Of a stretch of 26,797 bases of DNA, positions 8,129 to 17,311 are shown in pieces (the stretch's first letter is position 1; each line of letters opens with the position of its first letter). Under the pieces are notes generated by a model, which searched no databases, was not told the origin of the DNA, and saw only the letters and a list, made by a program, of their open reading frames with translations. The DNA comes from JBGVMW01 sp045125095 (GTDB taxonomy: Bacteria > Bacillota > Clostridia > Lachnospirales > Lachnospiraceae), in assembly GCA_045125095.1 (NCBI GenBank), contig JBGVMW010000024.1, positions 1-26,797 of the forward strand. The letters run 5' to 3'. Both the position numbers and the translations under genes were made by a program.

Positions 8129-9445
8129 ATGATACAAAATACATATGATGTAATCATTGTAGGAACGGGGTGTGCAGGTCTGTTTGCAGCATTAAGTCTC
8201 CCTTCCAATAAGAGAGTGTTGCTTGTGACAAAAGACCAGGCAGAAAACAGCGACTCCTATTTAGCGCAGGGTGGTATCTGCGTATTAAAAACAAAAGAAG
8301 ATTTTGATGCATATTTTGAAGATACCATGCGTGCTGGTCACTATGAAAATTCAAAAGAAGCTGTTCGCATTATGATAGAAGAATCTCAGGATATCATCCA
8401 GTCCTTGATTCATTATGGTGTAGAATTTGATAAGGATCAGGATGGCGCACTGAATTATACGAAAGAAGCTGCGCATTCCACCAACCGTATTCTGCATTAC
8501 AAAGATGTTACAGGCAAGGAAATTACACAGAAGCTTCTTGCACAAGTACGAAAATGTGAGAATGTAGAGTTAGTGGAATATGTATCCATGATTGACTTTA
8601 TTGAAGGAGACAATTGCTGTTATGGTATTGTGACAGAAGACAGCAACGGCATACGAAATGCTTTTTATGCCTATGCTACCATTCTTGCAACAGGAGGTAT
8701 CGGCGGATTATTTAAGCATTCCACCAATTTCCGCCACATTGCCGGAGACAGCTTTGCACTGGCAATTCGTCATGGCGTAGAATTAGAAAATCTTCATTAC
8801 ATACAGATTCACCCAACGACGTTATATTCAAGCAAAGAAGGCCGACGATTTTTAATATCAGAGTCCGTACGAGGTGAAGGTGCTATTCTGTTAAACAGCA
8901 AGGGGGAACGGTTTGTAGATGAACTGCTTCCTAGAGATGTAGTTACCAATACTATTTATGATGAAATGATAAAAGAGGGAACCGACCATGTTTACATTAC
9001 TATGCCATGTAAATCAAGAGAGGAAATTGCCGCACGCTTCCCTAACATTTTCCAGGCATGTTTAGAAGAAGGGTATGACTTATCCGTTGACAAGGTTCCC
9101 GTTACTCCGGCGCAGCATTACCTGATGGGCGGAATCAAGGCAAGCGTCAATGGTGAAACATCTATGAAGCAATTATTTGCGGTAGGTGAAACAGCAAACA
9201 ATGGTGTTCACGGTGCCAATCGACTGGCAAGCAATTCCTTATTAGAAAGTCTTGTATTTGCAAGAAGAGCTGCAAACAAAATTACGGAACAGTTTGCTTC
9301 CTATGAGTGTCAGCAGCTTCCGGTAGATTTAGACAGCTATGAGCCCAGACCAATCCGTGGAAAAGAGAATCATAAATTATTAAGAGACGAAATCCGAAGA
9401 AAGGATGAAGAATTATATGTTAAATGGTGTAACAATGAAAATTAA
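8129..9445 (+). CDS. nadB: L-aspartate oxidase, short form
   Basis: NadB is an FAD enzyme that oxidises L-aspartate to iminoaspartate for NadA; in anaerobes fumarate can serve as electron acceptor. The start at ATG 8129 has AAAGGA upstream and gives MIQNTYDVIIVGTGCAGLFA, which places the FAD-binding GxGxxG fold at the very N-terminus. Other family blocks are HSTNRILHYKD, ATGGIGG, HPTTLY, SESVRGEGA, GGIKASVNGETSM and GVHGANRLASNSLLE. At 438 aa it is about 100 residues shorter than E. coli NadB. The missing part is the C-terminal helical domain, and there is no sign of a frameshift. It overlaps nadC by 11 nt. Confidence 0.95.
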   Translation: MIQNTYDVIIVGTGCAGLFAALSLPSNKRVLLVTKDQAENSDSYLAQGGICVLKTKEDFDAYFEDTMRAGHYENSKEAVRIMIEESQDIIQSLIHYGVEFDKDQDGALNYTKEAAHSTNRILHYKDVTGKEITQKLLAQVRKCENVELVEYVSMIDFIEGDNCCYGIVTEDSNGIRNAFYAYATILATGGIGGLFKHSTNFRHIAGDSFALAIRHGVELENLHYIQIHPTTLYSSKEGRRFLISESVRGEGAILLNSKGERFVDELLPRDVVTNTIYDEMIKEGTDHVYITMPCKSREEIAARFPNIFQACLEEGYDLSVDKVPVTPAQHYLMGGIKASVNGETSMKQLFAVGETANNGVHGANRLASNSLLESLVFARRAANKITEQFASYECQQLPVDLDSYEPRPIRGKENHKLLRDEIRRKDEELYVKWCNNEN

Positions 9446-10274
9446 TATAGATGAATATATTTTAAATGCATTGCGTGAAGACATTAGTAGTGAGGATGTA
9501 ACAACCAATGCTGTTATGAAAGAGTACCAGCTTGGCAAAGCAGATTTAATCTGCAAGCAGGATGGCGTTATCTGTGGACTTGAAGTATTCAAGCGCGTAT
9601 TTGAGCTGTTAGATCCGAATTCCGTATTCGAGACAGAGTTAAAGGATGGAGACTGGGTGACAAAAGGTACTCTTATGGGCGTTATCAAAGGTGATATTCG
9701 TGCATTATTATCCGGGGAAAGAACCGCTTTGAATTATATGCAGAGAATGAGCGGTATTGCTACCTTCACAAAGGAATTTGCAGATATGTTAGCACCTTAC
9801 AAGACAAAATTATTAGATACCAGAAAAACAACACCAAACATGCGTCTTTTTGAGAAATACGCAGTAAAAGTAGGAGGCGGTTGTAACCACCGCTACAATT
9901 TATCTGACGGTATCTTATTAAAGGATAACCACATAGGAGCAGCCGGAAGTGTAACAAAAGCAGTACAGATGGCAAAAGAATATGCACCATTTGTCAGAAA
10001 GATTGAAGTCGAAGTAGAAACCTTAGATATGGTAGACGAAGCCATTGCAGCCGGAGCCGACATTATTATGTTAGACAACATGGATAATGAAACCATGAAA
10101 GAAGCCGTTCGCAGAATTGCAGGCAAAGCACAGACAGAATGTTCCGGCAACGTTACCAAAGAACGCTTAGTAGAGATTGCTGAAATCGGTGTCGATTTTG
10201 TGTCAGCCGGAGCCTTAACGCACTCCGCACCAATTATGGATATTTCATTGAAAAACTTAGCGCCTATACAGTAG
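9435..10274 (+). CDS. nadC: Nicotinate-nucleotide pyrophosphorylase (quinolinate phosphoribosyltransferase)
   Basis: NadC converts quinolinate and PRPP to nicotinate mononucleotide, CO2 and pyrophosphate, finishing the de novo branch to NAD. The 279-aa protein from ATG 9435 has the normal length and N-terminus (MKINIDEYILNALREDISSE). It carries the family signatures GERTALNYMQRMSGIAT, TRKTTPNMR, KYAVKVGGGCNHRYNLSDG, KDNHI and the C-terminal SAGALTHSAP. The start lies inside the end of nadB, with only a weak ribosome site, which suggests translational coupling. The operon closes at the terminator at 10303. Confidence 0.96.
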   Translation: MKINIDEYILNALREDISSEDVTTNAVMKEYQLGKADLICKQDGVICGLEVFKRVFELLDPNSVFETELKDGDWVTKGTLMGVIKGDIRALLSGERTALNYMQRMSGIATFTKEFADMLAPYKTKLLDTRKTTPNMRLFEKYAVKVGGGCNHRYNLSDGILLKDNHIGAAGSVTKAVQMAKEYAPFVRKIEVEVETLDMVDEAIAAGADIIMLDNMDNETMKEAVRRIAGKAQTECSGNVTKERLVEIAEIGVDFVSAGALTHSAPIMDISLKNLAPIQ

Positions 10275-10302
10275 ATGCGTAGTTTAGTTATAAGCTTACA
10301 TA

Positions 10303-10345
10303 GAAACCTGTCTTAGTAATATTGTATACTAAGGCAGGTTTCTTT
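10303..10345 (+). terminator. Terminator of the nad operon
   Basis: GAAACCTGTCTTAGTA pairs along 16 positions with TACTAAGGCAGGTTTC (one G-T wobble); a short T tract follows. Confidence 0.92.
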
Positions 10346-10549
10346 ATAGGCAGATAGCATCACTTATTTATACCAGTTATTTCATAAGTATATAAAATAT
10401 GTTACAATTTGTTACCATAGGCTCTAGTCTATTAGTAAAAAGTATGGTATCATTACTATAAATACATAAAAAATTGTTAATAATATACAGTATTAATGTA
10501 TGGGGTACTTAAAAATTTTGTGAAAGCACATGGAATAAGGAGGTTAATT

Positions 10550-12784
10550 ATGAAAGGGATTAGCGAGTATATGGATTGGCCGCGTATAGAAGCAATTTTA
10601 TACGGCGAAGAGGACAGGCCATGCGAAGTATTGGGAACCAGAAAAATATGGGGCAGTTATTTAGTGCAGACATTTTGTCCCGGAGCGGAAAAGGTATTTG
10701 TTGTGTTTCGTGACAGTGGTAAACGCTTTACAATGGAACAAATGGAGGATGATGGGTACTTTGCAGTACGCTTATCAGTTAAGACGCTTACTGACTATTA
10801 TTATGAAGCAGAATTTCCAGATGGCTCCACATTATATTATGGAGAATGCTATGACTATAAGACGGAATTTACTGAGAAAGACTATCAGGACTTTATAACC
10901 GGTACCCTGTACAACGGTTATGAGAAATTAGGTGCCAGATACACTACCATAAACGGCGAAAAAGGAGTTCTGTTTACGGTATGGGTTCCGGATGCTGTCC
11001 GTGTCAGTGTATGTGGTTCTTTCAACAAAAATATTGGACATATGTATCCAATGAACCGTATAATAGGTGATTTCTTTGAACTGTTTGTACCAGGTGTTGA
11101 GGTGGGTGATACCTATCAGTATGAAGTGTCTATGAAAGGTGGTACAACCTTTAGAAAGAATGATCCTTATGCCAAAGCCATTGCCTATGAGGAAGAAGAA
11201 TGGTCTGTTGTTACAGAAGATACCTATCCATGGAAAGATGATAACTGGATGCAGCAGAGAAAACAGACACCGATTGAAAAACATCCAGTTAATATTTATA
11301 AGGTAGATTTAGATAAGGTATTAGCAAGCAGTGAGAAAACAGATTTATATGAAGTTGGCAAGGAATTAATTCCATATGTGAAAAATATGGGATATACACA
11401 TATACAGATTCTTCCACTCTGCGAGCGTGTATTAGAAGAAAGTAAAGGATATCAGACCAATGCACCATATGCCATTTATCATAAGTTTGGATCTTCCTCA
11501 GACGTAAAGCGATTTATTGATCTGTGCCATAGAGAAGGTATCGGCGTTATTTTAGAATATGTACCATCTTATTTCTGCAAAGACTCTACCTGTTTGTCAT
11601 TCTACAATGGAAAGAGTCTGTATGAGCCGATGGAACCATTTAAGAGAGAACATCCTCTGTTCCCGGTATCCAAATATGACTTTAACAACAACTGTGTTGT
11701 AAGTTATGTCATATCGAACATTATGTACTGGGTTCAGGAATATCATATTGATGGTTTATATTTCGTTGAGATTGCTTATCTGATGTACTTAGATTATGCA
11801 AAAGGCAACCAGTTCTGGCAGCCAAATATTTTTGGCGGAAATGAATATTTGCAGGCAACTTCCGCAATTAGGAAATGGAACCAGTATTTACAGACACAGT
11901 ATCCGGAGGTTCTTAAGATTACATCAGAGCCATCCCTTTATCCGGGTGTGACAGACAGTGTTGCTGAAGATGGATTAGGGTTTGACCTTATGTGGTATAA
12001 CGACTGGTATGAAAGCATTATGGAATTTTGTCACATGGATCCGCTTTTCCGTAAGGGAAGCTACGAGAATATTATGCAGACATTGATTTATATACATGCA
12101 GAGAAGTTTATCCTTCCATTGTCTTCCTGTGAATGGTCGTTACCGGAAGCAATGTTCGGAGAGACAGAAACAGATAAGATGGCAAATTTACGCTTGCTCT
12201 TTACATTCTATATGCTTCATCCGGGCAAAAAGGAATTGTCCATGGGACAGGAAATCTTCCTGAATGCATGGCAGGGCATAGACGATGGTGAAATTGTTGG
12301 CGAAGACGAATATGGTAAGCAGTTCCGCACCTTTATGCAGGAACTAAACCAGTTCTATAAAAATAATCCTGGTTTCTTTGCATTGGAAAACAGACCGGAA
12401 ACATTTGAATGGATCAACAATACCGAAAAAGATTACACCATTTATAGTTTCATGCGAAAAACAAATCGAAAAGAAGATATGCTTTTAGCAGTCTGCAATT
12501 TCACTCCGGTTCCTCATGAGAATTATCAGGTGGGTGTTCCATTTGCCGGTAAATACAAAGAAATCTTTAACAGCGACAAGGAATCCTATGGCGGTACCGG
12601 TATGGTAAATACAAGAATACGCCAGTCTAAGGAGGAAGAATACGATGGAAGATACGATTCTATTCGTATATCGGTACCACCTCTTGGCGTGTCGATTTTC
12701 AAATATGTGCCGGAAAATGAGAAATTGCTTGACAACAAAAACGCAAAAAATAATCGTAAGAATAAAGAAGGTGTAACAGAATAA
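10550..12784 (+). CDS. GlgB-like GH13 protein with catalytic residues lost
   Basis: This 744-aa protein starts at ATG 10550 (AAGGAGG 6 nt upstream), not at an ATG 54 nt earlier. Its architecture is that of bacterial 1,4-alpha-glucan branching enzyme: N-terminal domain, CBM48 (about 140-225), GH13 barrel and C-terminal beta domain. Many structural stretches match GlgB (GYTHIQILPL, YHIDGL, MYLDY, PNIFGGNEYL, DPLFRKG, HPGKK). The active site does not. Motif I DWVPAHF reads EYVPSYF (336-342). The nucleophile in GLRVDAV is V406 in GLYFVEI. Motif III AEEST reads TSEPS (458-462). Motif IV LSHDEVVHGK reads LSSCEWSLPE, so His-Asp became S526-C527. The frame is intact, so this looks like a maintained pseudoenzyme, possibly glycan-binding or regulatory. 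The next gene starts in its stop codon. Confidence 0.88.
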   Translation: MKGISEYMDWPRIEAILYGEEDRPCEVLGTRKIWGSYLVQTFCPGAEKVFVVFRDSGKRFTMEQMEDDGYFAVRLSVKTLTDYYYEAEFPDGSTLYYGECYDYKTEFTEKDYQDFITGTLYNGYEKLGARYTTINGEKGVLFTVWVPDAVRVSVCGSFNKNIGHMYPMNRIIGDFFELFVPGVEVGDTYQYEVSMKGGTTFRKNDPYAKAIAYEEEEWSVVTEDTYPWKDDNWMQQRKQTPIEKHPVNIYKVDLDKVLASSEKTDLYEVGKELIPYVKNMGYTHIQILPLCERVLEESKGYQTNAPYAIYHKFGSSSDVKRFIDLCHREGIGVILEYVPSYFCKDSTCLSFYNGKSLYEPMEPFKREHPLFPVSKYDFNNNCVVSYVISNIMYWVQEYHIDGLYFVEIAYLMYLDYAKGNQFWQPNIFGGNEYLQATSAIRKWNQYLQTQYPEVLKITSEPSLYPGVTDSVAEDGLGFDLMWYNDWYESIMEFCHMDPLFRKGSYENIMQTLIYIHAEKFILPLSSCEWSLPEAMFGETETDKMANLRLLFTFYMLHPGKKELSMGQEIFLNAWQGIDDGEIVGEDEYGKQFRTFMQELNQFYKNNPGFFALENRPETFEWINNTEKDYTIYSFMRKTNRKEDMLLAVCNFTPVPHENYQVGVPFAGKYKEIFNSDKESYGGTGMVNTRIRQSKEEEYDGRYDSIRISVPPLGVSIFKYVPENEKLLDNKNAKNNRKNKEGVTE

Positions 12785-13689
12785 TGTTGAAAAATTTTTA
12801 TTATACAACACTTACCGGAACGGCACAGGAGAATGCGTTACCTGAATTTGAACCGGAAACGGTAAAGCCAAGTTATATTAAGGAACAGTTTCAGGCGTTA
12901 ATACCTGATATGATTGATTTTGGTATTCGTGTTCTTCTTGTATTAGTGGTATTTTTCATTGGTATCAAGCTACTTAAGCTTGTTCGTAAGATAGTAGGTC
13001 GCTCCTTGGAGCATGCCGGTGTGGAGGTTGGCGTTAAGCAGTTTTTAGACTCCATTATTCGTATTGTGGGATATATCATCATTGCGCTGGTGCTTCTTGG
13101 CTTATTTGGCATTGATACCACATCCTTTGCCGCAGCTTTGGCTTCCGCAGGGGTTGCCATTGGTCTGGCATTACAGGGAAGCTTATCCAACTTTGCAGGC
13201 GGTGTTCTGATATTAATCATGAAGCCCTTCAAAGTAGGGGATTACATTGTAGAGCATGGAAATGGAAAAGAAGGAACGGTAAAGGAAATTCAGGTATGCT
13301 ATACAAAGCTTCTGACAACCGACAACCGGGAGATCATTATTCCAAATGGAAAATTATCCGATTCCACCATAACGAATGTATCCAGCCAGGACAAACGCAT
13401 GTTAGATATGCGTGTGGGAATTAGTTATGATTCTGATTTAAAGAAAGCGAAATCCATTATCCAGTCTATCATGGAGCAGGATTCTGCCAGATTAGCATCC
13501 GAAGATCTGGTTGTTTTCGTAGATGAATTAGCAGACAGTTCTGTGAACTTAGGTGGAAGAATGTGGGTGTCTTCCGAACATTACTGGTCAGCAAAATGGC
13601 GTATCACAGAGGCTATCAAATTAACATTCGATGCAGAGGGCATTTGTATTCCATATCCGCAGATGGATGTGCATATTCAGAAGGATTAA
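12784..13689 (+). CDS. mscS: Small-conductance mechanosensitive channel, MscS family
   Basis: MscS channels open under membrane tension to release solutes on osmotic downshock. The 301-aa protein has three hydrophobic helices: about 43-65, 83-108 and the pore-lining TM3 around 112-138 (Ala/Gly-rich AAALASAGVAIGLALQGSLSNF). The hallmark segment GGVLILIMKPFKVGDYI then leads into the cytoplasmic beta domain (EIQVCYTKLLTTDNREIIIP, NG motif). The ATG shares one base with the TAA of the preceding GlgB-like gene (TAATG), so the two are co-transcribed and probably translationally coupled. About 40 residues precede TM1, slightly more than the minimal family member. The hairpin at 13736 ends the unit. 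Confidence 0.93.
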   Translation: MLKNFYYTTLTGTAQENALPEFEPETVKPSYIKEQFQALIPDMIDFGIRVLLVLVVFFIGIKLLKLVRKIVGRSLEHAGVEVGVKQFLDSIIRIVGYIIIALVLLGLFGIDTTSFAAALASAGVAIGLALQGSLSNFAGGVLILIMKPFKVGDYIVEHGNGKEGTVKEIQVCYTKLLTTDNREIIIPNGKLSDSTITNVSSQDKRMLDMRVGISYDSDLKKAKSIIQSIMEQDSARLASEDLVVFVDELADSSVNLGGRMWVSSEHYWSAKWRITEAIKLTFDAEGICIPYPQMDVHIQKD

Positions 13690-13735
13690 TGCGTTCCTTG
13701 TGACATAAGTTTTCTCGTTCATCAGACATATACCG

Positions 13736-13795
13736 AAAAAAAGTGACAGGAAAGAAGCATTATTTACAGGAAATGCTGTCGAACCTGTCACTTTT
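13736..13795 (+). terminator. Long hairpin ending the glgB-like/mscS unit
   Basis: AAAAGTGACAGG pairs with CCTGTCACTTTT; an inner GCATT/AATGC pair extends the fold. The 3' arm ends in TTTT. Confidence 0.75.
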
Positions 13796-13893
13796 AGTCA
13801 ATGGAAAATTCTTGCAGACAGCGCTATCTTCGCGTATACTATGTATTGTTATAAGAGATGAGATACGGATGAAGACAGCGGAGGTAAAGCAAT

Positions 13894-14166
13894 ATGAAAG
13901 AATTAGAACCTGTTTTTTTTACAGAAGACAATTATGAGCCGGATTGGTGGGGAGCATTTGAAATGGATGTATTTCATGCCCATCCTACATTTGAAGGATT
14001 TATGAACCAGTCATTGAAACAGGCTGTTGGCTATTGTGATGCAGACAACATTTCTTATCGTCCGAAAGAAAACAGTTATGCAGTCATGTTTGATGCACAG
14101 GGTAAAAACTTCTGGTTTCATATCAGAAAAGTACAATTTGATATGTTTTTACAATGTACAGCGTAA
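13894..14166 (+). CDS. Small soluble protein of unknown function, 90 aa
   Basis: The start has GGAGG 10 nt upstream. The protein is rich in aromatic residues (NYEPDWWGAFEMDVFHAHPTFEGF) and acidic, with no signal peptide or membrane helix. A good terminator follows directly, so it is probably a single-gene transcript. I do not recognise the family. The overlapping ORF at 13743-13937 in another frame lies over the preceding hairpin and lacks a ribosome site, so this frame is the real one. Confidence 0.7.
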   Translation: MKELEPVFFTEDNYEPDWWGAFEMDVFHAHPTFEGFMNQSLKQAVGYCDADNISYRPKENSYAVMFDAQGKNFWFHIRKVQFDMFLQCTA

Positions 14167-14205
14167 AAAAATGCAGTCATGTTTTTGCATGATTGCATTT
14201 TTTCG
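14167..14205 (+). terminator. Intrinsic terminator after the 90-aa gene
   Basis: AAATGCAGTCATG and CATGATTGCATTT form a 13-bp stem (one G-T wobble) with loop TTTTTG and a T run. Confidence 0.9.
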
Positions 14206-14394
14206 TATTATTTTCGTAAGTATTTAGAAATAGTTATATAGTTTCAATTTTTCAATAAAAAATAAAAAACAGTTAATAAAGTCTAAATGTAGTCTTTAAA
14301 AAATATTAATAATTTTCCTATAGACTGTATAACATATCGTCCGTGAATAGACGTTTTTTACATAATTTACAACTGAGGGGAAGGAGGAAAGATA

Positions 14395-15093
14395 ATGGAG
14401 CAAGGAATCCGCTTAGAGGATGTTTCTAAGGTGTATTCTTTAGGAATGGAGCATGTAGTGGCATTAAACCATATTAACCTTGAGATTCCGGCAGGACAGA
14501 TTTGTTGTATCTTTGGTACATCCGGTTCCGGTAAATCTACGTTATTAAACCAGATGGCAGGTTTTGAAAAGCCGACAAAGGGAAATATTTACCTGAATGG
14601 AACCAATATCTGCCAGTTAAACGAAGATAAATTAGCAGCATTCAGACAGAAGCATGTGGGATTTGTGTTTCAGTCCTACAATTTAATTGGTACGCTGTCA
14701 GCATTAGAAAATGTGGGAATGCCAATGCAGTTTCAAGGAATTTCCAAATCAGTACGCGACCAACGGGCTGCAAAGATGCTTGCCAAAGTAGGATTGAAGG
14801 ATCGACTGCGTCACAAACCAAATGAAATGTCCGGTGGACAGCAGCAGCGTGTGGGCATTGCCAGAGCATTTGCTGCGAACCCGCAGATTATATTTGCAGA
14901 CGAACCGACCGGTAATCTCGATAGTAAGACAACCATAGAAATCATGGAAACCATAGTAACGATGGCAAGAAAGCATCACCAGACATTAGTTTTGGTTACC
15001 CATGATGATGTGCTGGCACATTATGCAGATAGAATTGTAACCTTAATTGATGGAAAAATTGTAAATGACGAAATGAATGATGCAAAAATATAG
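14395..15093 (+). CDS. ABC transporter ATPase, MacB/LolD type
   Basis: This 232-aa ATPase belongs to the class that powers MacB-type (type VII ABC) systems. It has Walker A GTSGSGKST (from G41), Q-loop FVFQSYNLIGTLSALENV, signature MSGGQQQR (from 145), Walker B IIFADEPTGNLD (D169, E170) and the switch His in VTHDD. The start has GGAGG 8 nt upstream. It is the first gene of a tight operon: a 20-nt gap to the CARDB-like partner (15114), which is 2 nt from the FtsX-like permease (17312). The AT-rich 190 bp upstream show no clear promoter. Confidence 0.95.
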   Translation: MEQGIRLEDVSKVYSLGMEHVVALNHINLEIPAGQICCIFGTSGSGKSTLLNQMAGFEKPTKGNIYLNGTNICQLNEDKLAAFRQKHVGFVFQSYNLIGTLSALENVGMPMQFQGISKSVRDQRAAKMLAKVGLKDRLRHKPNEMSGGQQQRVGIARAFAANPQIIFADEPTGNLDSKTTIEIMETIVTMARKHHQTLVLVTHDDVLAHYADRIVTLIDGKIVNDEMNDAKI

Positions 15094-15113
15094 ATGAAAA
15101 TCAGGAGGTATTT

Positions 15114-17309
15114 ATGAAAAAGAAAATGATTGCTAGTCTGCTTCTTGCAGGATTGGTAAGTACAGCCATACCTTTTAGCGGTTTGCAGACATATGCAACC
15201 GTGGAAGAAAATACAAAAACAGAGGCACCATATAGTGATATGGAAACAAGTGTTCAGCCGGTAAACATTGCTTATCAGGCAACCGAGATACAGAGTGCAA
15301 TTTATCCGGGGGAAGTGTTTCATCTTGGTTTCACCGTATCAAAAGACGGCTCTACAGAAATTGAAGAAGGAACAGCGTACGCAGAAATCACTGCACCAGA
15401 GGGCTTTAGCGTGTCTGGCAATACCAATCGTGTACTGTTAAAAGACTTAAAAAATAGTGGTAGTGCCACTTACAGCATTCCTTGTGAAGCAACTGCGGAT
15501 GCAGCCGGTAAGAAAGGAACCTTTACCATTACCATTTATTTTAATTACTATGAAACCATAGATGGACAGAAGGTAAAAAAAGCAGGAAGCAATACCTATA
15601 CGACACAGGTTTCTGTGCAGAAGATCGCTGCACCAAAGCTACAGTTTGGTAATATCAAACAATCTGCTGTACCGGGAAGCAAAGAAACGTTTAAGTTGAC
15701 ATTTGACCTTGGAAATAACAGCGAAAAGTATAGCATTGACGGTGGTACCATCCAGATAGAGCCAAGCACCGGTCTGGCAGCTTCAGACAGCTCCGATACC
15801 TTACAAATCGGAAAAATCGAACCGGGTGCAAGCAGTACCCGGACTTTGAATTTGAAAACCATTGATGGCATGACGGAAAAAGAATACGTTACAGTAACGT
15901 ATACATATACATACACCGTTGGCGGCACATCTTTAGAAGTGACAGGAACGGAAAAATTAAACGTGAAGACGAAAGTATCTACACCGGACAATGATATGGT
16001 TCCTTATGTTGTATTAGATGAATACAGCTATGGAAAAAATGTTCAGTATGGAGATACCTTCGCATTAAAAGTCAAATTCAAAAATAAGAGTTCGGATTAC
16101 GATATTAAAAATGTAGTGATAACAGCAGCACCATCCGAAGGATTGATTGCAAAAAATGCATCAAATAAAATATTGACAGAAACCTTGAAAAAGGGTAAAA
16201 CCGTTGAAAAGTCATTAAAATTTGATGTGAAAGAAGACATTGCAACCGGTTACCAGTCCGTAGCATTTACCATTCATTATCAGTATATGAAGGACGGTGT
16301 CGCTACGGATGTAGAAACAACAGAAATCGCAAATATTTATGTACATGGTAACCCGGAACTGGACAATAAGGAAGCGGAGCAGAATGCTTCCGTTGCCACA
16401 CCATATCTTATGGTAGAATCATATGAATATGGCAGTGAAAAAGTAGCAGCCGGTTCTACCTTTACTTTAAAAATGAATATTAAGAACACCAGCAGCACAA
16501 TCGGAATGGAAAATATTGTGGTTTCTTTAAATGCCTCAGAAGATTTATCAGTTGCGGCGGCATCCAATACGTTTTACATCGATAAGCTTGCACCGGGGGA
16601 AGTAGTGACAAAGGAAATTGATCTTACCGCATTGTCAACAGCAAAGTCACAGTCTTCCATTATCACCTTAGATTCTAAGTACGAGTTCCTTGCAAACAAT
16701 GCCAGACAGCAGGTGACAAGTACCGAGCAGATATCGATTCCTGTCTATCAGCAGGATCGGTTAGAGCTTCAGCTGATAGAAAATGTAGAGGAAACATTTG
16801 TAGGGAACGAGCATTCCTTGTCTATCCAGTATGCAAATAAAGGAAAAGGCAATGTATATAATGTATCTGCTGAAATAAAAGGTAATATCGAAATAGCTGA
16901 AAAAGTACAGAATTTAGGCAATTTTGAGCCGGGTGCAAACGGTACCATTGATTTCTTCCCGGTTAGCAATGAAGTAGGTGAAGTATCCGGTGAAGTCCTC
17001 ATTACATATGAAGATGAAAATGGAGAGGAAAAGCAGGTATCTGTGCCATTTACCTATAGTGTTTCCGAAATGATGTCCAATGAAGGTATGATGGATGACA
17101 GTATGTATATGGAAGGTATGGATCCTATGGGTGACAGTATGGAGACAGGCTCCGCAAAAATAGTAAGCCCATTCCTGTTTCTCTTTATTCCGGTCACTGT
17201 TGTAATAATTGCCGGCATTGTAGTATTCGTAATCGTGTCAAAAAAGAAAAAGAAAGCAAAGGAACAGATGTTACTGAATGAGTTAAACAGATTTGATGAG
17301 GAGGAATAA
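15114..17309 (+). CDS. Extracellular CARDB-like repeat protein anchored by a C-terminal helix, ABC exporter partner
   Basis: This 731-aa protein starts with an AGGAGG site and a signal peptide (MKKKMIASLLLAGLVSTA, cleavage near residue 28). The ectodomain consists of about five ~120-aa beta-sandwich repeats resembling the COG1361/CARDB class, starting near residues 43, 170, 298, 435 and 550. Each has a conserved layout of G-x-x-F-x-L-x-x-x-x-K-N (for example YGDTFALKVKFKNKS, AGSTFTLKMNIKNTS). A Met-rich juxtamembrane stretch (residues ~652-676, nine Met) precedes a transmembrane helix (FIPVTVVIIAGIVVFVIV) and a Lys-rich cytoplasmic tail. Sitting between ATPase and permease, it probably plays the extracellular adaptor role that MacA plays in Gram-negatives. 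That role is inferred. Confidence 0.85.
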   Translation: MKKKMIASLLLAGLVSTAIPFSGLQTYATVEENTKTEAPYSDMETSVQPVNIAYQATEIQSAIYPGEVFHLGFTVSKDGSTEIEEGTAYAEITAPEGFSVSGNTNRVLLKDLKNSGSATYSIPCEATADAAGKKGTFTITIYFNYYETIDGQKVKKAGSNTYTTQVSVQKIAAPKLQFGNIKQSAVPGSKETFKLTFDLGNNSEKYSIDGGTIQIEPSTGLAASDSSDTLQIGKIEPGASSTRTLNLKTIDGMTEKEYVTVTYTYTYTVGGTSLEVTGTEKLNVKTKVSTPDNDMVPYVVLDEYSYGKNVQYGDTFALKVKFKNKSSDYDIKNVVITAAPSEGLIAKNASNKILTETLKKGKTVEKSLKFDVKEDIATGYQSVAFTIHYQYMKDGVATDVETTEIANIYVHGNPELDNKEAEQNASVATPYLMVESYEYGSEKVAAGSTFTLKMNIKNTSSTIGMENIVVSLNASEDLSVAAASNTFYIDKLAPGEVVTKEIDLTALSTAKSQSSIITLDSKYEFLANNARQQVTSTEQISIPVYQQDRLELQLIENVEETFVGNEHSLSIQYANKGKGNVYNVSAEIKGNIEIAEKVQNLGNFEPGANGTIDFFPVSNEVGEVSGEVLITYEDENGEEKQVSVPFTYSVSEMMSNEGMMDDSMYMEGMDPMGDSMETGSAKIVSPFLFLFIPVTVVIIAGIVVFVIVSKKKKKAKEQMLLNELNRFDEEE

Positions 17310-17311
17310 GC

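Noticed and set aside
13743..13937. 64-aa ORF on the + strand
   Set aside because: It overlaps the mscS terminator hairpin and lacks a ribosome site; the overlapping frame from 13894 is better supported.
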